From contig RBNI01002433.1 of assembly GCA_003990745.1 (NCBI GenBank), positions 1-18,516 of the forward strand: DNA of 18,516 bases, in the 5' to 3' direction. A model generated the notes under the pieces. The model had not been told where the DNA came from. It ran no database searches and saw only the letters and a list, made by a program, of their open reading frames with translations. Numbering within the stretch: position 1 is the first letter of the stretch; each line of letters opens with the position of its first letter. This DNA comes from Jimgerdemannia flammicorona. Taxonomy: Eukaryota; Mucoromycota; Endogonomycetes; Endogonales; Endogonaceae. Both the position numbers and the translations under genes were made by a program. Shown piece by piece: positions 9,701 to 18,516 of this stretch.

Positions 9701-12326
9701 CAGCTGACGTGAGACGCACCAGTCCTGGATGCTGCCCAACCAGCGGAACCATTCTTGCTCCGAAGTCTTTGGTTGGATCTTGAGCTTGCCGTCCGTGACG
9801 GCCTGCGGAGTGGAGAAGAAAATTGCAAACCAAATCGTCAGGAGCGCGAAATACGGATGTATGTCACATGTGCGAAGAATTCAAGTCTTAAACGGACCTG
9901 CATGGCGGCGTCAGCCATATCCTTGCAATTGACCCACCATTGCGGCTTCATCAGCGGCTCGATGATGTCGCCGGACTTGCTGTGGACACGCACAAAAACG
10001 AGTATCAGTCCTTCTGTGATCTTTTGTATGAGAAACTAGTGTCCCTCTACTTCCATGTTGACGTGCCAAAATCTCATCCCTACCTGCAAATAGGAACGGT
10101 CATCGGATTGTCCTTGGTATCGATGTACAGCCCCTTCTCCTTGAGCGCGTCCACGACGGCCTTGCGGGCGTGGAAGCGGCGAAAGCCTTTGAACTGTCCC
10201 GCGTTCTCGTTTAACGTGCCATCATCGTTGAGAATGTTGATAAATTCGAGGTTGTGACGCTTGCCGACCTCGTAGTCATTGAAATCGTGCGCGGGGGTGA
10301 TCTTGACGGCGCCCGTGCCGAAGGTTGGGTCGACGAGGACATCGTCGATGACGATGGGGAGGCGGCGGTCGTTGAAGGGATGAATAACGTACTTGCCGTG
10401 AAGGTGCTATGTGGAACATGTCAGGTGTGGTTGATTGGTCAGATGCCAGATATGGTAAAATAGTAAGATTTGAACTAATAAGGTTGACCGCGAGTTCGTC
10501 GAATTCCAACAAAAATCCCAATGCACACCTTGTAGCGTGTGTCCTGTGAATGGACGGCGACGGCAGTGTCACCCAGCATAGTCTCCACACGGGTGGTGGC
10601 GACAACAAGCTTCTCATCTACCCATTATATAGGATTGAGATAAAGAGAAAGGGGGGGGGAGGGGGATCAATGAATTGATGTAGATCCTTGGAAAAAAGAG
10701 TTAGCCAAAGTTCAACCCCCACTGTCCTCCACAGCTTTTCCAAACACAAATCTTCGCCTCACGTCTCGAAAAGCCGCCATGGACAATAAAACATGATACT
10801 CTCGGATAATAAAAATAAATAAAAATAAGAACAATTTTACCTGAATCCTCGACCGGGTATGCAAACTGCACGAGGACACCAAACTCGAATTTCTCGTGGG
10901 CTTCATATCCGGGCACGGACAAGAGCGTACGTCCCGCCAACTCCCTACTCTCAACCTCGAGGTTCGATAACGTGGTGTTGAGACGGACGCACCAGTTCAC
11001 GAGGCGGTTGGCGCGATAGATGATACCTTCGTCGTGGAGACGAACAAAAGTCTCACGGACGGCTTTGGAGGGTTTCTAGGAAAGTTTACGAGGATACTAA
11101 TGAGCGTCCGACACAATGGGTGAGGGCAAGACGGATAGACAGTACGGAAAGGCCTTCAAAGGGGATTGAGAAACCCACAGGATCCATCGTGAACGCCGCC
11201 CGGTCCCAATCGTACGACGAGCCTAGGCGCTTGAACTGCTCGTAGATACGATCGCCGTACTTCTCCTTCCACTTCCACACTTCAGCCACGAAGGTTTCAC
11301 GGCCCAGATCGTGACGCGTCTTCTTCTGCTCTTTCCACAACTTCTTCTCGACGACGGATTGGCACGAGATGCCGGCGTGATCGGTACCGGGGTTGAAGAG
11401 AACGGTCTTGCCCTGCATGCGGTTCCTGAAACAGAATGCGTTGTGTGTGCGCGTTCTGTTAGAGCCTGTCTGAGAGACGTTTGGAATCCAAATCAAGAAA
11501 GATTAGGATGCAATGCACAAGGAGCTGGCATCGCGCTCGGAATACGTACCACCGGACCAGCGAGTCCTGGATGGCGACGGTGAGAGCATGGCCGATATGC
11601 AAAGATCCTGTGACATTGGGCGGTGGTGCGGGGACGACGAACAGGCCTTCGGGCTTGGGCTTGCCGTTCGGGCCAAACTGAGGCGTAAAGAGCTTCTCCT
11701 TCTCCCACCATTCGTACCATGCCGATTCGACGGCACGGGGATTGTAGCTAGAGGCGATGGGCTGGGACATGTCTATTGAAGCCCAACGAAAACGATAATA
11801 CAGTTGATAGGCTGACGATGGAGTGACACATCAGAATGCGACTCGGGGACAAAAACCAATTACCCTTCTTTTCACCGGCTGGAGTGATGTTCACGTATTC
11901 AGGCTCGGGGGCCTTTTCAGTCTTTGGCTTCTTCTCCTTCTTCTCTTTGGGAGCAGCCTCGGCCTTGGGTGCTTCCTACATCATAGTCGGGCGAAAGAAG
12001 GTGCCGCGCCGCGAGTAAGAACTCGGCCTTGATCAAGCCCACGAAGCGGCGAGCGCTCCCTACCAGATACGGGTTGGCTCGCCTTTCAAATCCGCACGTA
12101 GTGTGCAATGAGGTCCGTGCAATGCGCGGAGTGTGTGACTAACGCCCCAGCCCAGAGTTAGGCATCTCACCTTTGCGGCCTGCTTCTGTTGGAACTTTGC
12201 AAGCTTCGCGAGCCTCTTGGCCTCGTTCTTGTCGGCATTCTTTGACTTGGCGGAGCCTTCCGCGGCGGCAGCTTCGGAGGCGGGGTCTGAGCTGAGCTGA
12301 GGGTCGACAGTGTTGGATGTGCTCAT
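6794..12326 (-). CDS. VAS1: Valyl-tRNA synthetase (cytosolic type), 21 exons
   Basis: Charges tRNA-Val with valine and edits mischarged threonine. Exons by splice signal and frame: 12326-12171, 11975-11864, 11772-11550, 11425-11179, 11075-10841, 10617-10529, 10406-10084, 9979-9898, 9802-9641, 9586-9407 (uncertain), 9350-9251, 9160-9090, 8958-8659, 8545-8467, 8385-8258, 8156-8001, 7912-7697, 7591-7480, 7349-7171, 7089-6940, 6865-6794. All phases join without a stop, giving 1123 residues (1063 without the uncertain exon); yeast Vas1 has about 1100. Visible parts: Lys/Ala-rich N-terminal extension; HIGH at 148-151; editing-domain motifs A-T-T-R-V-E-T and [31 protein letters not shown] at 716-720; anticodon-binding helices with Y-E-L-C-D-V; C-terminal coiled coil ([13 protein letters not shown]). 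The start is the first in-frame ATG; a stop lies 54 nt upstream in frame. Most fungi make the mitochondrial enzyme from the same gene. Confidence 0.95.
9004..9041. repeat. Short tandem duplication inside a ValRS intron
   Basis: The 17-bp word TTATATGGCATACAATT occurs at 9004-9020 and again at 9025-9041, a 21-bp period, inside the 131-nt intron 8959-9089. This intron is longer than most others in the gene, in part because of the duplication. Confidence 0.85.
9407..9586 (-). other. Candidate extra exon in ValRS (60 codons)
   Basis: Between the W-W-G-H-R exon (ends 9641) and the H-Y-W-I-S-G exon (starts 9350) lie 290 nt where the family needs nothing. They can be one long intron, or two ordinary introns of 54 nt (9587-9640) and 56 nt (9351-9406) around a GC-rich 180-nt exon that is open and phase 0 on both sides. 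The exon would insert 60 residues, with C-R-C and a third Cys near its start, into the CP1/editing region. The intron sizes and base composition favour an exon. The lack of such an insertion in the yeast and human proteins argues against it. Confidence 0.45.
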
Positions 12327-13010
12327 TGTTGCGGTTTGCGGTTTGAAAGGTCCTAGGTTCGCGACGAAAGAAAAAATCAGGCTTCAAATTTCTTGTCACG
12401 TGCGACGATGCACTGCGCACAGGATGACGCATTAATTATTTTCAAATGCCAGCATTAACAGAGAAAAAAAAAAAAAACGTTTTTGCCAAATGCCAACTTG
12501 AAATGATAACCCCTACCTCTCCTTCGGAGTTACTTGTTCCAAAATATACTTCAAATGTTAAGATGTGCGTCGTGGGTTTCGTCCTAATGTGATTTTTATT
12601 TTGGATTTCTCTTATTTTCTACAAAACGATGCTATTCTGGAGCGCTATATTGCTCTACTAAATCTCCATAGTCGTCCAACCGTTCTACGCTCGTGCCACT
12701 CGATCCGATATTGTATCAGCACTTTGCAAAAGACGTGGGATTATAAACACTCTTGAGCTTCTTGTAAGCTTCGAATACGTAATGGCGTAGTAGAGCCACC
12801 TATCGACTTGTCTTCTTTGCAAGCTTTCTTACGCGACGTCGTCGACGGGGAGTAGGGTCCGTGGGGGCCCCAGCAAAAGCTTTTGTCAGCGTATTCTAGG
12901 CTAAATTCGGACCAGTTACACCCTCCATTCCAATCGTGTTTATCGGTCATCCTTCTAGGAAAATTACGCAGCAGAATCTTATCGACGCGACAATCATCGA
13001 AGCGTAAATA
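12327..13010. promoter_or_regulatory. Divergent promoter region, ValRS / acetyltransferase
   Basis: These 684 bp separate two divergently transcribed start codons. A CACGTG E-box palindrome lies at 12397-12402, about 71 bp upstream of the ValRS ATG; this word is bound by bHLH factors in fungi, but function here is only inferred. A run of 14 A lies at 12464-12477; poly(dA:dT) tracts often keep fungal promoters nucleosome-free. A TATA-like word (TTATAAA) lies near 12741, about 265 bp before the acetyltransferase ATG. No conserved gene is visible in this interval. Confidence 0.5.
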
Positions 13011-13991
13011 ATGGCTACCTTCACTCCCTTCACCCAAGATGAACTTCTCGCCTACTTTGACCGGATCAACTATTCTCAGCGTGATCCTTCCCCCAGCGGT
13101 CTCCCTGCACCGACGATCGAAAATCTCTGTCAACTTATTGTTAATCACCAGCAAGCCATCCCCTTCGAAAACCTGACCATCCACTACTCTTCGAACCACA
13201 CCATCAACATTGAGCCGCAAGCTCTGTACAACAAGATTGTCCTCAACCGCCGCGGCGGGTATTGCTTCGAGAATAATGGCTTATTCGCTCGGGTGTTACG
13301 GAGTTTGGGCTACAAACTCTGGACCGGTGCCGCAAGCGTGGTCCTCGAAGCGAAGGTGGAGGTCCAAGACGGGCAGCCTACAATCAAGGCCCCGCCAATG
13401 ACGCACCAGATCACCATCGTGCAGCTTCCTACCACCGCACAGGACGGTGGGGACTCGGAAGATCGACAAGACGCGCTGTGGCTCGTGGACGTCGGATTCG
13501 GTGGGCAAACCCTCCCGGCACCCAAGATGCTGGTGGAGCACGAGATTACGCCGGGCGTAAGGCCCGAGCAATTCCGTTTCACACGCGTCCATCTGGCCTC
13601 AAACGTCCGACAGGAGAACCCGCCCTACTGGTTGTTGGAGTACCGCTACAAACCGGATTCCCCTTGGATGTCGGCCGTGGTTTTCGACCTGACTGAGCGT
13701 TCGCACACAGATTATTACGTGGCGAATCAATATATGTCTACAAATCCCGAATCGAAGTTTGTGAAGAACGTGATGATGGCGCGATTGCGCAGAGATGAGG
13801 ACGGAGTTTTGACGAGGGTGCTTTTGTTAAACGATATATTGAAATTGCGGAGGGATGGGGAAACTAAATTAATACAGCAATTTGAGAGGGAACATGAGAG
13901 GGTAAAAGCAATTGAAGAGTGGTTTGGAATCAAACTGAGCGAGGAAGATATAGGTGGGATGAAAGGGAGAAGTGTAGCGTTGATGGAGTAG
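13011..13991 (+). CDS. nat: Arylamine N-acetyltransferase, intronless
   Basis: A 326-residue protein in one exon, somewhat longer than bacterial and animal NATs (about 280-290 residues) and in the range of fungal ones. It transfers acetyl, or malonyl in some fungi, from CoA to arylamines, hydrazines and related amines, a cytosolic detoxification role. The family signature R-G-G-Y-C-F-E-N-N places the catalytic cysteine at residue 85. The histidine of T-H-Q is residue 132 and the aspartate of L-V-D-V-G-F-G is residue 160, completing the Cys-His-Asp triad. P-F-E-N-L at 51-55 is also typical. About 13 extra residues, acidic and Gly-rich (around 143-155), lie between the His and Asp regions compared with short family members. 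The ATG is the first in frame, in a good context (AATAATGG). The last 300 nt are much more AT-rich than the rest. The substrate cannot be told from sequence. Confidence 0.93.
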   Translation: MATFTPFTQDELLAYFDRINYSQRDPSPSGLPAPTIENLCQLIVNHQQAIPFENLTIHYSSNHTINIEPQALYNKIVLNRRGGYCFENNGLFARVLRSLGYKLWTGAASVVLEAKVEVQDGQPTIKAPPMTHQITIVQLPTTAQDGGDSEDRQDALWLVDVGFGGQTLPAPKMLVEHEITPGVRPEQFRFTRVHLASNVRQENPPYWLLEYRYKPDSPWMSAVVFDLTERSHTDYYVANQYMSTNPESKFVKNVMMARLRRDEDGVLTRVLLLNDILKLRRDGETKLIQQFEREHERVKAIEEWFGIKLSEEDIGGMKGRSVALME

Positions 13992-14097
13992 ATGTAATTG
14001 AACCATTACCAATAAAGGTCACGTGGCGAGATGAAAATGCAATATTATTTGATAATGAGAATTATCAGAACTTCAACCCACAACCTATCAGGAAAAC

Positions 14098-14132
<35 letters not shown>

Positions 14133-14279
14133 CCGACAACAACAATCTAAACACGCGACCAAATTTTTTCCAGACACCCAAAACAGCATACTTAAAAATG
14201 TCACTCCAGTTCCATCTCGCTCAGTTCCCACCCTCCAATTGTCTTTCCCAATCTAACCCACATCGAGCCCAACTATTTC
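13992..14279. other. Convergent intergenic region
   Basis: This is the space between the 3' ends of the acetyltransferase (plus) and the TPR gene (minus), and should hold both 3' untranslated regions. It contains a trinucleotide microsatellite, listed separately, and an AATAAA word near 14012 that could serve as polyadenylation signal for the plus-strand gene. No gene is seen. Confidence 0.6.
14102..14132. repeat. (TAA)n microsatellite
   Basis: About ten uninterrupted copies of TAA lie in the convergent intergenic region. They are outside any coding sequence and likely to vary in length between strains. Confidence 0.95.
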
Positions 14280-15735
14280 TCACACCTCCATCTCTTCATC
14301 GTCATCGACCTCCCCCTCACCATTTCCCTCCTCGTCCTCGTCCTCATCCTCGTCTTCGTCATCACCCCGCGGCATGACCCCGTCGATCTTCTGTATTAGC
14401 TCCTGGCTGTGCTGGAGCATGCCCTCGTCATCGGATTCCTGCTGTTGATAGAGCTATGTCGTTCATGCACGGATTGTATAAGAGTTGGTAGGGTGTTCGG
14501 TAAGCAAATAGACATGGTTCACAAACATTCTGTTCATTTACCACATGGCAGCACATCACGTAATCCACATCACAATCTCCTCCGGGCCCCTTCATCACGA
14601 TACTCACATTGACCGCCTGCTCGAGACACTCCCTTGCGTCCTCCCACATTCCCTTTCTCTCTTCCTCCTCCTTGGTCTCTTCTCCTTGACAATAATACGC
14701 CCATCCATACAAGTACCACAAATCGACAACCTGATCGTTTTCCTTCTGCAGCCCCTCCAGCACCACAAAAGCGCGCGAATACAACGACAGCTCGAGTAGC
14801 ATCTTGACTAGCGCGATGCGCGAGTCGTAGAGGGGAATGAAGGAGTGGCCTGTTGTCCGCGTTCCAAAGGTCAGCGTCAAGTAGTGAAAAGAAGGAAGAG
14901 GAGGAGGGAGGATATATATATGTACCGGGCTCGAGGTCGATCCACAAGCGCATGCTCCGTTCCAGCGCGTCGCGGGCCTCATCGTTGCGTACCTGGCTGA
15001 GGCGGACGGAGGCGAGGGTTTGGTAGACCTCTGGGTTGGACGGGTCGACGGAAACGGCTTGTTGGAGGTAGGCTTCGCATTTCTGTTCGGCTTCGAGTTC
15101 GAAACTATAGTGCGTTGTGAGTGGTACTCGTTCGGGGATTAGTCGCGTCAGACTACAACGTCTGGGCGCGGCCCCTTTCCCCTTTCCGCCTTCGCCAAAA
15201 ACCATATGATATCGACAGAATAATGAGTAACTCACCAACAATCCGTAAGATAGATCTCGGTCATGGAGACCAGCGCGGACGAGATCCTCCGGCTGAGGGT
15301 TTGGGCTTCCTCGGACCCCTCCGGCAGCCCGAGGCGCTCCTGAGTCATGAGGTCGACGCCGCGTTGGAAGTTCTGAATGGCCTCGAGCTCCCCTGAGAGC
15401 TGGCCGAGATACATGAACTTGGTGAAACCGATAGCGGGTTGGAGAGAAACAGCTTTTTGGAAGTGCTAATGAAAACAGTAGGGTGAGGAATAAAACATGG
15501 TATTCCAAGTATTGAGATTTGACAATAAAAGTAGCAATATTCCCACCATCTTCGCGTCCCACAGCTTCCCCAGCTCGATCTCCACCTGCCCCGTCAACTC
15601 GAGCGCGTCGACGTTTTCGGGCTCGAGCTGGAGGGCCCTAGTGCAGAAGGCGTGGGCCAGAGGGTATTCGAGGGCGTCGATTGCCTGCTGAATCTTTGGT
15701 AGCAGGTCAGCGGCTTTGTAGTTTGCGGAAGTCAT
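14280..15735 (-). CDS. ACL4: TPR chaperone, Acl4-like (ribosomal protein L4 escort)
   Basis: Five exons: 15735-15547, 15465-15236, 15104-14926, 14849-14608, 14453-14280. All join in frame with GT-AG sites to give 337 residues; yeast Acl4 has about 390. The protein is built of tetratricopeptide-like helix pairs: an N-terminal set around A-F-C-T-R-A-L-Q-L-E-P-E-N, then F-Q-K-A-V-S-L-Q-P, then C-E-A-Y-L-Q-Q-A-V and T-L-A-S-V-R-L-S-Q, then D-S-R-I-A-L-V-K-M-L-L-E-L. The last about 30 residues are an Asp/Glu-rich tail. TPR plus acidic tail and the T-L-A-S-V-R-L-S-Q block are the hallmarks of Acl4, which binds newly made ribosomal protein L4 and brings it to the nuclear pre-60S particle. An upstream in-frame ATG at 15804 is unlikely, since it abuts the TATA-like run. 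Other TPR proteins cannot be wholly excluded. Confidence 0.82.
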
Positions 15736-15863
15736 GGTGAAGGTTGCTGGTGGAAAACAAAAATGCAGGGAAACGAGCCACAGGACGATAAACCAGTCAC
15801 GCATTATATATATATAAACAAATTTACTAGCAACAGCAACCAGCCAAACAGTGAACCGTCATC
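15736..15863. promoter_or_regulatory. Compact bidirectional promoter ACL4/TOM7
   Basis: Only 128 bp separate the two start codons. A TATATATATATAAA run at 15805-15818 lies about 70 bp before the ACL4 ATG and about 46 bp before the TOM7 ATG, and can be read as a TATA-like element on both strands. Untranslated leaders must be very short on both sides. Co-regulation is inferred, not shown. Confidence 0.6.
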
Positions 15864-16286
15864 ATGCAGGAGGAAACAAAGGAGAAAATACTCAAGGTAC
15901 AAGGAAAGGAATCCTCGCCTAAGCTTTATTTCACACCCAACCTATCCCTCATCGCTCCCCATTCCCCTCTCACCAAACCAGGTCATCGACTTTACCAAGC
16001 ACGTCGTCCATTGGGGATTCATCCCCTTCGTTATCTACCTCGGTAAGCAACTCTCAGGGCTGACTGGATTTGCGTCCTCAGCTCGTTTTTACTTTTATTT
16101 TTTGCCTCACCTACATATCCCTCCACACATGCCCAGGCTTCACCTGGAGTAACCCAAAGCCATCTCTGATCAAGTATGTAGCGATAAATTCCTCCCATGC
16201 CACATTTGTTTCTCGTCTTTCCTGTCTCTGTGTCTGATCTGCGACCTCACCACCGCTTTATCAGGTTGATTAGCCCGTTGGCGTAG
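15864..16286 (+). CDS. TOM7: Tom7, small subunit of the mitochondrial TOM complex
   Basis: Four exons (15864-15896, 15982-16042, 16137-16173, 16265-16286) join in frame to a 50-residue protein; no single open frame shows it. Tom7 is a tail-anchored subunit of the outer-membrane translocase and tunes assembly and stability of the TOM complex and of the SAM machinery. The family core is plain: a short charged cytosolic N-terminus (K-E-K-I-L-K), then H-W-G-F-I-P-F-V-I-Y-L-G, the conserved glycine/proline-bearing membrane segment, then a short tail ending L-I-S-P-L, as in yeast (L-L-S-P-L). Length fits the family (about 55-60). Introns are 85, 94 and 91 nt with GT-AG ends; the last exon codes only seven codons including the stop. 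Confidence 0.93.
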
Positions 16287-17127
16287 TGCTGCAAAGAATA
16301 ATACACGACAGACATCATGCATGTTCCGAAATCTTTCGTATAAATAAAAAGGTCGTGCAAGAAATGATCTATCAATGCAATATAAAATGGTCAAAAGCGT
16401 TGAATATCCGTAGTAAGAAGCGATATTTGTTTAATACATCATTAATGATGTGAGAACGGGGCAGATACACCGGTCTATATGGGAGTCGGTTGAAAACCCT
16501 ACGGAAAGTTCCTTACCATGACGCCTGATGTCACTTCCCCCTTTTGCCATGCCTCTTCACAGACAACAAATAAATATCTCGATTCGGTGGAAGATAAAAT
16601 TCTGCAGGTTCGCCGAGGCGCGTGCGCATGGCGATGGTGTGGTTGAACCCGTAGTCATCATCTTGAGGAGACCTTCAGCAATGTCGAGGCGATTTATTAA
16701 TGACTTAAATCTTGTTTATCGCAAGGTATTTGTCCGTTTGATTCCACAAGAACATCCGTTCTTTCCATACGTGATTGAATGTTACGAAGGAAATCTGGTT
16801 CCGCTTTGGTTTTGTGATTGAACTTTGTCGGGTTCTACTTGCTTGTATTAAAAGAGAATATTTCTGAAGGTCAGGCTTGCGAGAAAGAAATGCGTGGGAA
16901 GGGACTCATATTCATCTTCGAACTTTTCTGTTGTTGGCTTTAAGCCAACCCATATAGTAACACGGCATGGTGTGCGTCTTCAATTGTACTATATTTCTTC
17001 GTGCGATACCAGTATCGCCAATGTTCGAGTAGTTAAACGATTATGTGTTATATTGATAAAGCATCATTTTGTATCACATTCTCTAACCTGCATTACAAAA
17101 CATTAACCCGACGACAAAACAGAGTGC
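16287..17127. other. Convergent interval between TOM7 and the lectin gene
   Basis: These 841 bp lie between two 3' ends. A 97-codon plus-strand frame at 16528-16821 has no recognisable domain and no splice partner, so I do not call it a gene. A small perfect hairpin (GTTGGCTT, one-base loop, AAGCCAAC; 16933-16949) is present. An AATAAA word lies near 16342, after TOM7. Nothing else was recognised. Confidence 0.55.
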
Positions 17128-18146
17128 TTAGATATCATATGAGGATTTGCTGAATGAATACGAATACCCCTCTTGTCCCGAGAACGAAAAGGTTTCACCC
17201 GAGACACCGTACGGTTCAATCGTCCACAACTGATTTTTGTTGTCGGCGTCTTTGCGTTGGTACAGAAGGATGGTGGCACCTGGTTTGTCAGAGTCGCCCT
17301 GAGAATGAAGGTGAGATTTGACAAAGGAGGTGGTTATTAATTAATATGGTTGAAATATGTACAATGTTTTATGACGACACACCAAATCCGACCAAACATA
17401 CCCGGATATCAAGTACGAGATTTGAGTGCTCAAGCGGGTAGAAGAATCCTTCCTCACAGTAGTGCCACAGCTGATTTTGAGCTTCCGCTGTGAACTTGCG
17501 CTTCGATTGGACGATCTGGCGGTCGGACTGAAGCATACCTGTCATTTGGAAGTGCATATGTTAGTTGTGATGCAAATGCGACCAGCGATCGTATCTCATG
17601 GACCGTGATGGCCAAAAACATACCTCCTTTCACCTCCAATACTGAATCACATAATCAGAAATTCGGTATGGGAAGCAGAGGATGTATGAATGAGTTAATG
17701 ATATGATATCAAACTTTCTGCACCAAATCGAAGGCTCTCGTGGTTGTTCTATCACCGCATCCTTTGATTTGTATTCTTCAAAAGCCAACGTAACCGAACG
17801 AGTTGATTAGTAATGTAACTAACCAAGACCAGAGTTCTTGTTGACGAGGAAGCCTTCATCATAACTCCACAACTGGTTCGAGTTGTCCCTGAACTTCTGC
17901 GGCCACACAATGACCCTTGCATTAGGCTACACAAGGCGTGTGCCGTACAAGATTGATGGTGGACGTTAATACACTTTGTGGTTGGTCAAATGTCCTACAG
18001 AAAGAGGTTGCCACGTCAGGCCGAAGGCATGAATATACATATACCCTGACCGAAGCCTCCTCGACATCGAGCACCATACCGTTCTTCTTGGATTTTATGT
18101 AGAAATAGCCGTGCGGAAACTCTTCGCTATCGATTGGGGTGATCAT
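17128..18146 (-). CDS. Ricin-B-type (beta-trefoil) lectin domain protein, five exons
   Basis: Exons 18146-18045, 17926-17824, 17641-17624, 17538-17402 and 17298-17128 join in frame to a 176-residue protein. The third exon is only 18 nt. The fold is a single beta-trefoil of the ricin-B/CBM13 class: three Q-L-W motifs with W at residues 54, 99 and 145 are spaced 45-46 residues, each followed by an aromatic-rich strand, with G-x-V-L-D-V-type strands (M-V-L-D-V-E, L-V-L-E-V-K, L-V-L-D-I-R) between. Such proteins bind sugars. There is no enzymatic partner domain, no signal peptide and no membrane segment, so it is probably a cytosolic lectin of the kind common in mushrooms and their allies, where some act in defence against nematodes or insects. 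Sugar specificity cannot be read. The start at 18146 is chosen because the upstream in-frame ATG at 18248 overlaps the TATA word. Confidence 0.85.
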
Positions 18147-18237
18147 CTTTTTGTGGAAGTATCGCTTGAATGGGGGGGTTGGAAATGGGTACTGTTGGGA
18201 ATGATCACTGTTGAACGAGAATGAGGTGTGGGAATGG

Positions 18238-18245
18238 TTTATATA
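18238..18245 (-). promoter_or_regulatory. TATA-like element of the lectin gene
   Basis: TATATAAA reads on the minus strand, about 92 bp upstream of the lectin ATG. A C-rich stretch follows at about 18170-18179 on the same strand. The position fits a core promoter and argues that the transcript starts downstream of the 18248 ATG. Confidence 0.5.
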
Positions 18246-18246
18246 C

Positions 18247-18516
18247 AAATCGAGTCATGTGGGATTCCTACATCATTTTCGGTGCATCTCGCCAATACCA
18301 TTGTTTAAACAGATGAATATGAAAATATAGTGCGCTGAATTCCTGCATACCTTTTAGATTCAGGGATTGCAAGCTCGGTCAGTTTGTTAATAGAGACAAT
18401 AAAAAAATTATGCAGATAACAGTTAAGTTTGATTTTATACTTTTAAGGTTTAAAGACTGTATAACTTTAGTATAGTTTTATCTTTTTTTTTCTTTTTTTT
18501 TTTTTTTTTTTTTTTT
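18247..18516. other. Upstream flank ending in AT-rich DNA and a poly-T run
   Basis: No gene is visible. Base composition turns AT-rich after about 18380, and the window ends in a pyrimidine run that is nearly all T (about 18482-18516, broken by a single C). This could be the edge of another repeat block like the one at the left end. Confidence 0.7.

Noticed and set aside
12741..13220. 159-codon minus-strand frame overlapping the start of the acetyltransferase
   Set aside because: It lies antisense to a well supported gene over much of its length, has no recognisable domain, and the remainder falls in the promoter region.
14570..15562. 330-codon minus-strand frame across the TPR gene
   Set aside because: It reads through several introns in one frame; the TPR motifs are spread over different frames joined by GT-AG introns.
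15736..15804. Upstream in-frame ATG giving the TPR protein a signal-peptide-like hydrophobic N-terminus
   Set aside because: The ATG directly abuts the TATA-like run, so transcripts should start downstream; a secreted form would also not fit an Acl4-type chaperone.
16528..16821. 97-codon plus-strand frame between TOM7 and the lectin gene
   Set aside because: No domain, no splice partner and composition unlike the real exons.
18147..18248. N-terminal extension of the lectin from the ATG at 18248
   Set aside because: That ATG overlaps the TATA word; the protein from 18146 already begins with the first strand of the trefoil.

Overview
The window looks like a piece of a filamentous basidiomycete genome, most likely an agaricomycete. 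Nearly every gene is split by short GT-AG introns (mostly 50-90 nt), neighbouring genes lie on both strands with little space, and gene-rich DNA of about 50% GC abuts a very AT-rich repeat block. The gene content (eukaryotic-type valyl-tRNA synthetase, Tom7, an Acl4-type ribosomal chaperone, a ricin-B-fold lectin) is nuclear and fungal. I cannot name the genus with certainty; a Rhizoctonia-like (Cantharellales) source would fit. The window starts with a run of A and ends with a run of T, so it may be a whole contig bounded by homopolymers.

Left part (1-6793): positions 1-3150 are AT-rich and hold a decayed LTR element. Two 405-bp direct repeats (200-604 and 2122-2526) differ almost only by transitions, as expected after RIP-type C-to-T mutation. 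The interior has no open reading frame of note but several nested tandem repeats. An inverted fragment of the same LTR (2937-2986) and a degenerate minisatellite follow. Next, on the minus strand, comes a broken protein kinase gene (3284-4179) with a leucine-rich-repeat scrap downstream of it (3211-3282). From 4180 to 6793 there is no intact gene, only plus-strand coding-like debris (about 4801-5690).

Right part (6794-18516): five apparently intact genes. (1) Cytosolic-type valyl-tRNA synthetase, minus strand, 21 exons by my reconstruction (6794-12326). (2) Divergent from it, an intronless arylamine N-acetyltransferase (13011-13991). (3) An Acl4-like TPR chaperone, minus strand, five exons (14280-15735). 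(4) Divergent from it across only 128 bp with a shared TATA-like run, the tiny four-exon TOM7 gene (15864-16286). (5) A five-exon ricin-B-type lectin gene, minus strand, with an 18-nt microexon (17128-18146).

The genes do not form a pathway or cluster. ValRS, Acl4 and Tom7 are housekeeping functions (translation, ribosome assembly, mitochondrial import); the acetyltransferase and lectin are accessory functions. I found no convincing undescribed system. The strongest leads are the RIP-marked LTR element, a possible 60-residue insertion exon in ValRS, the decayed kinase/LRR locus and the lectin microexon.
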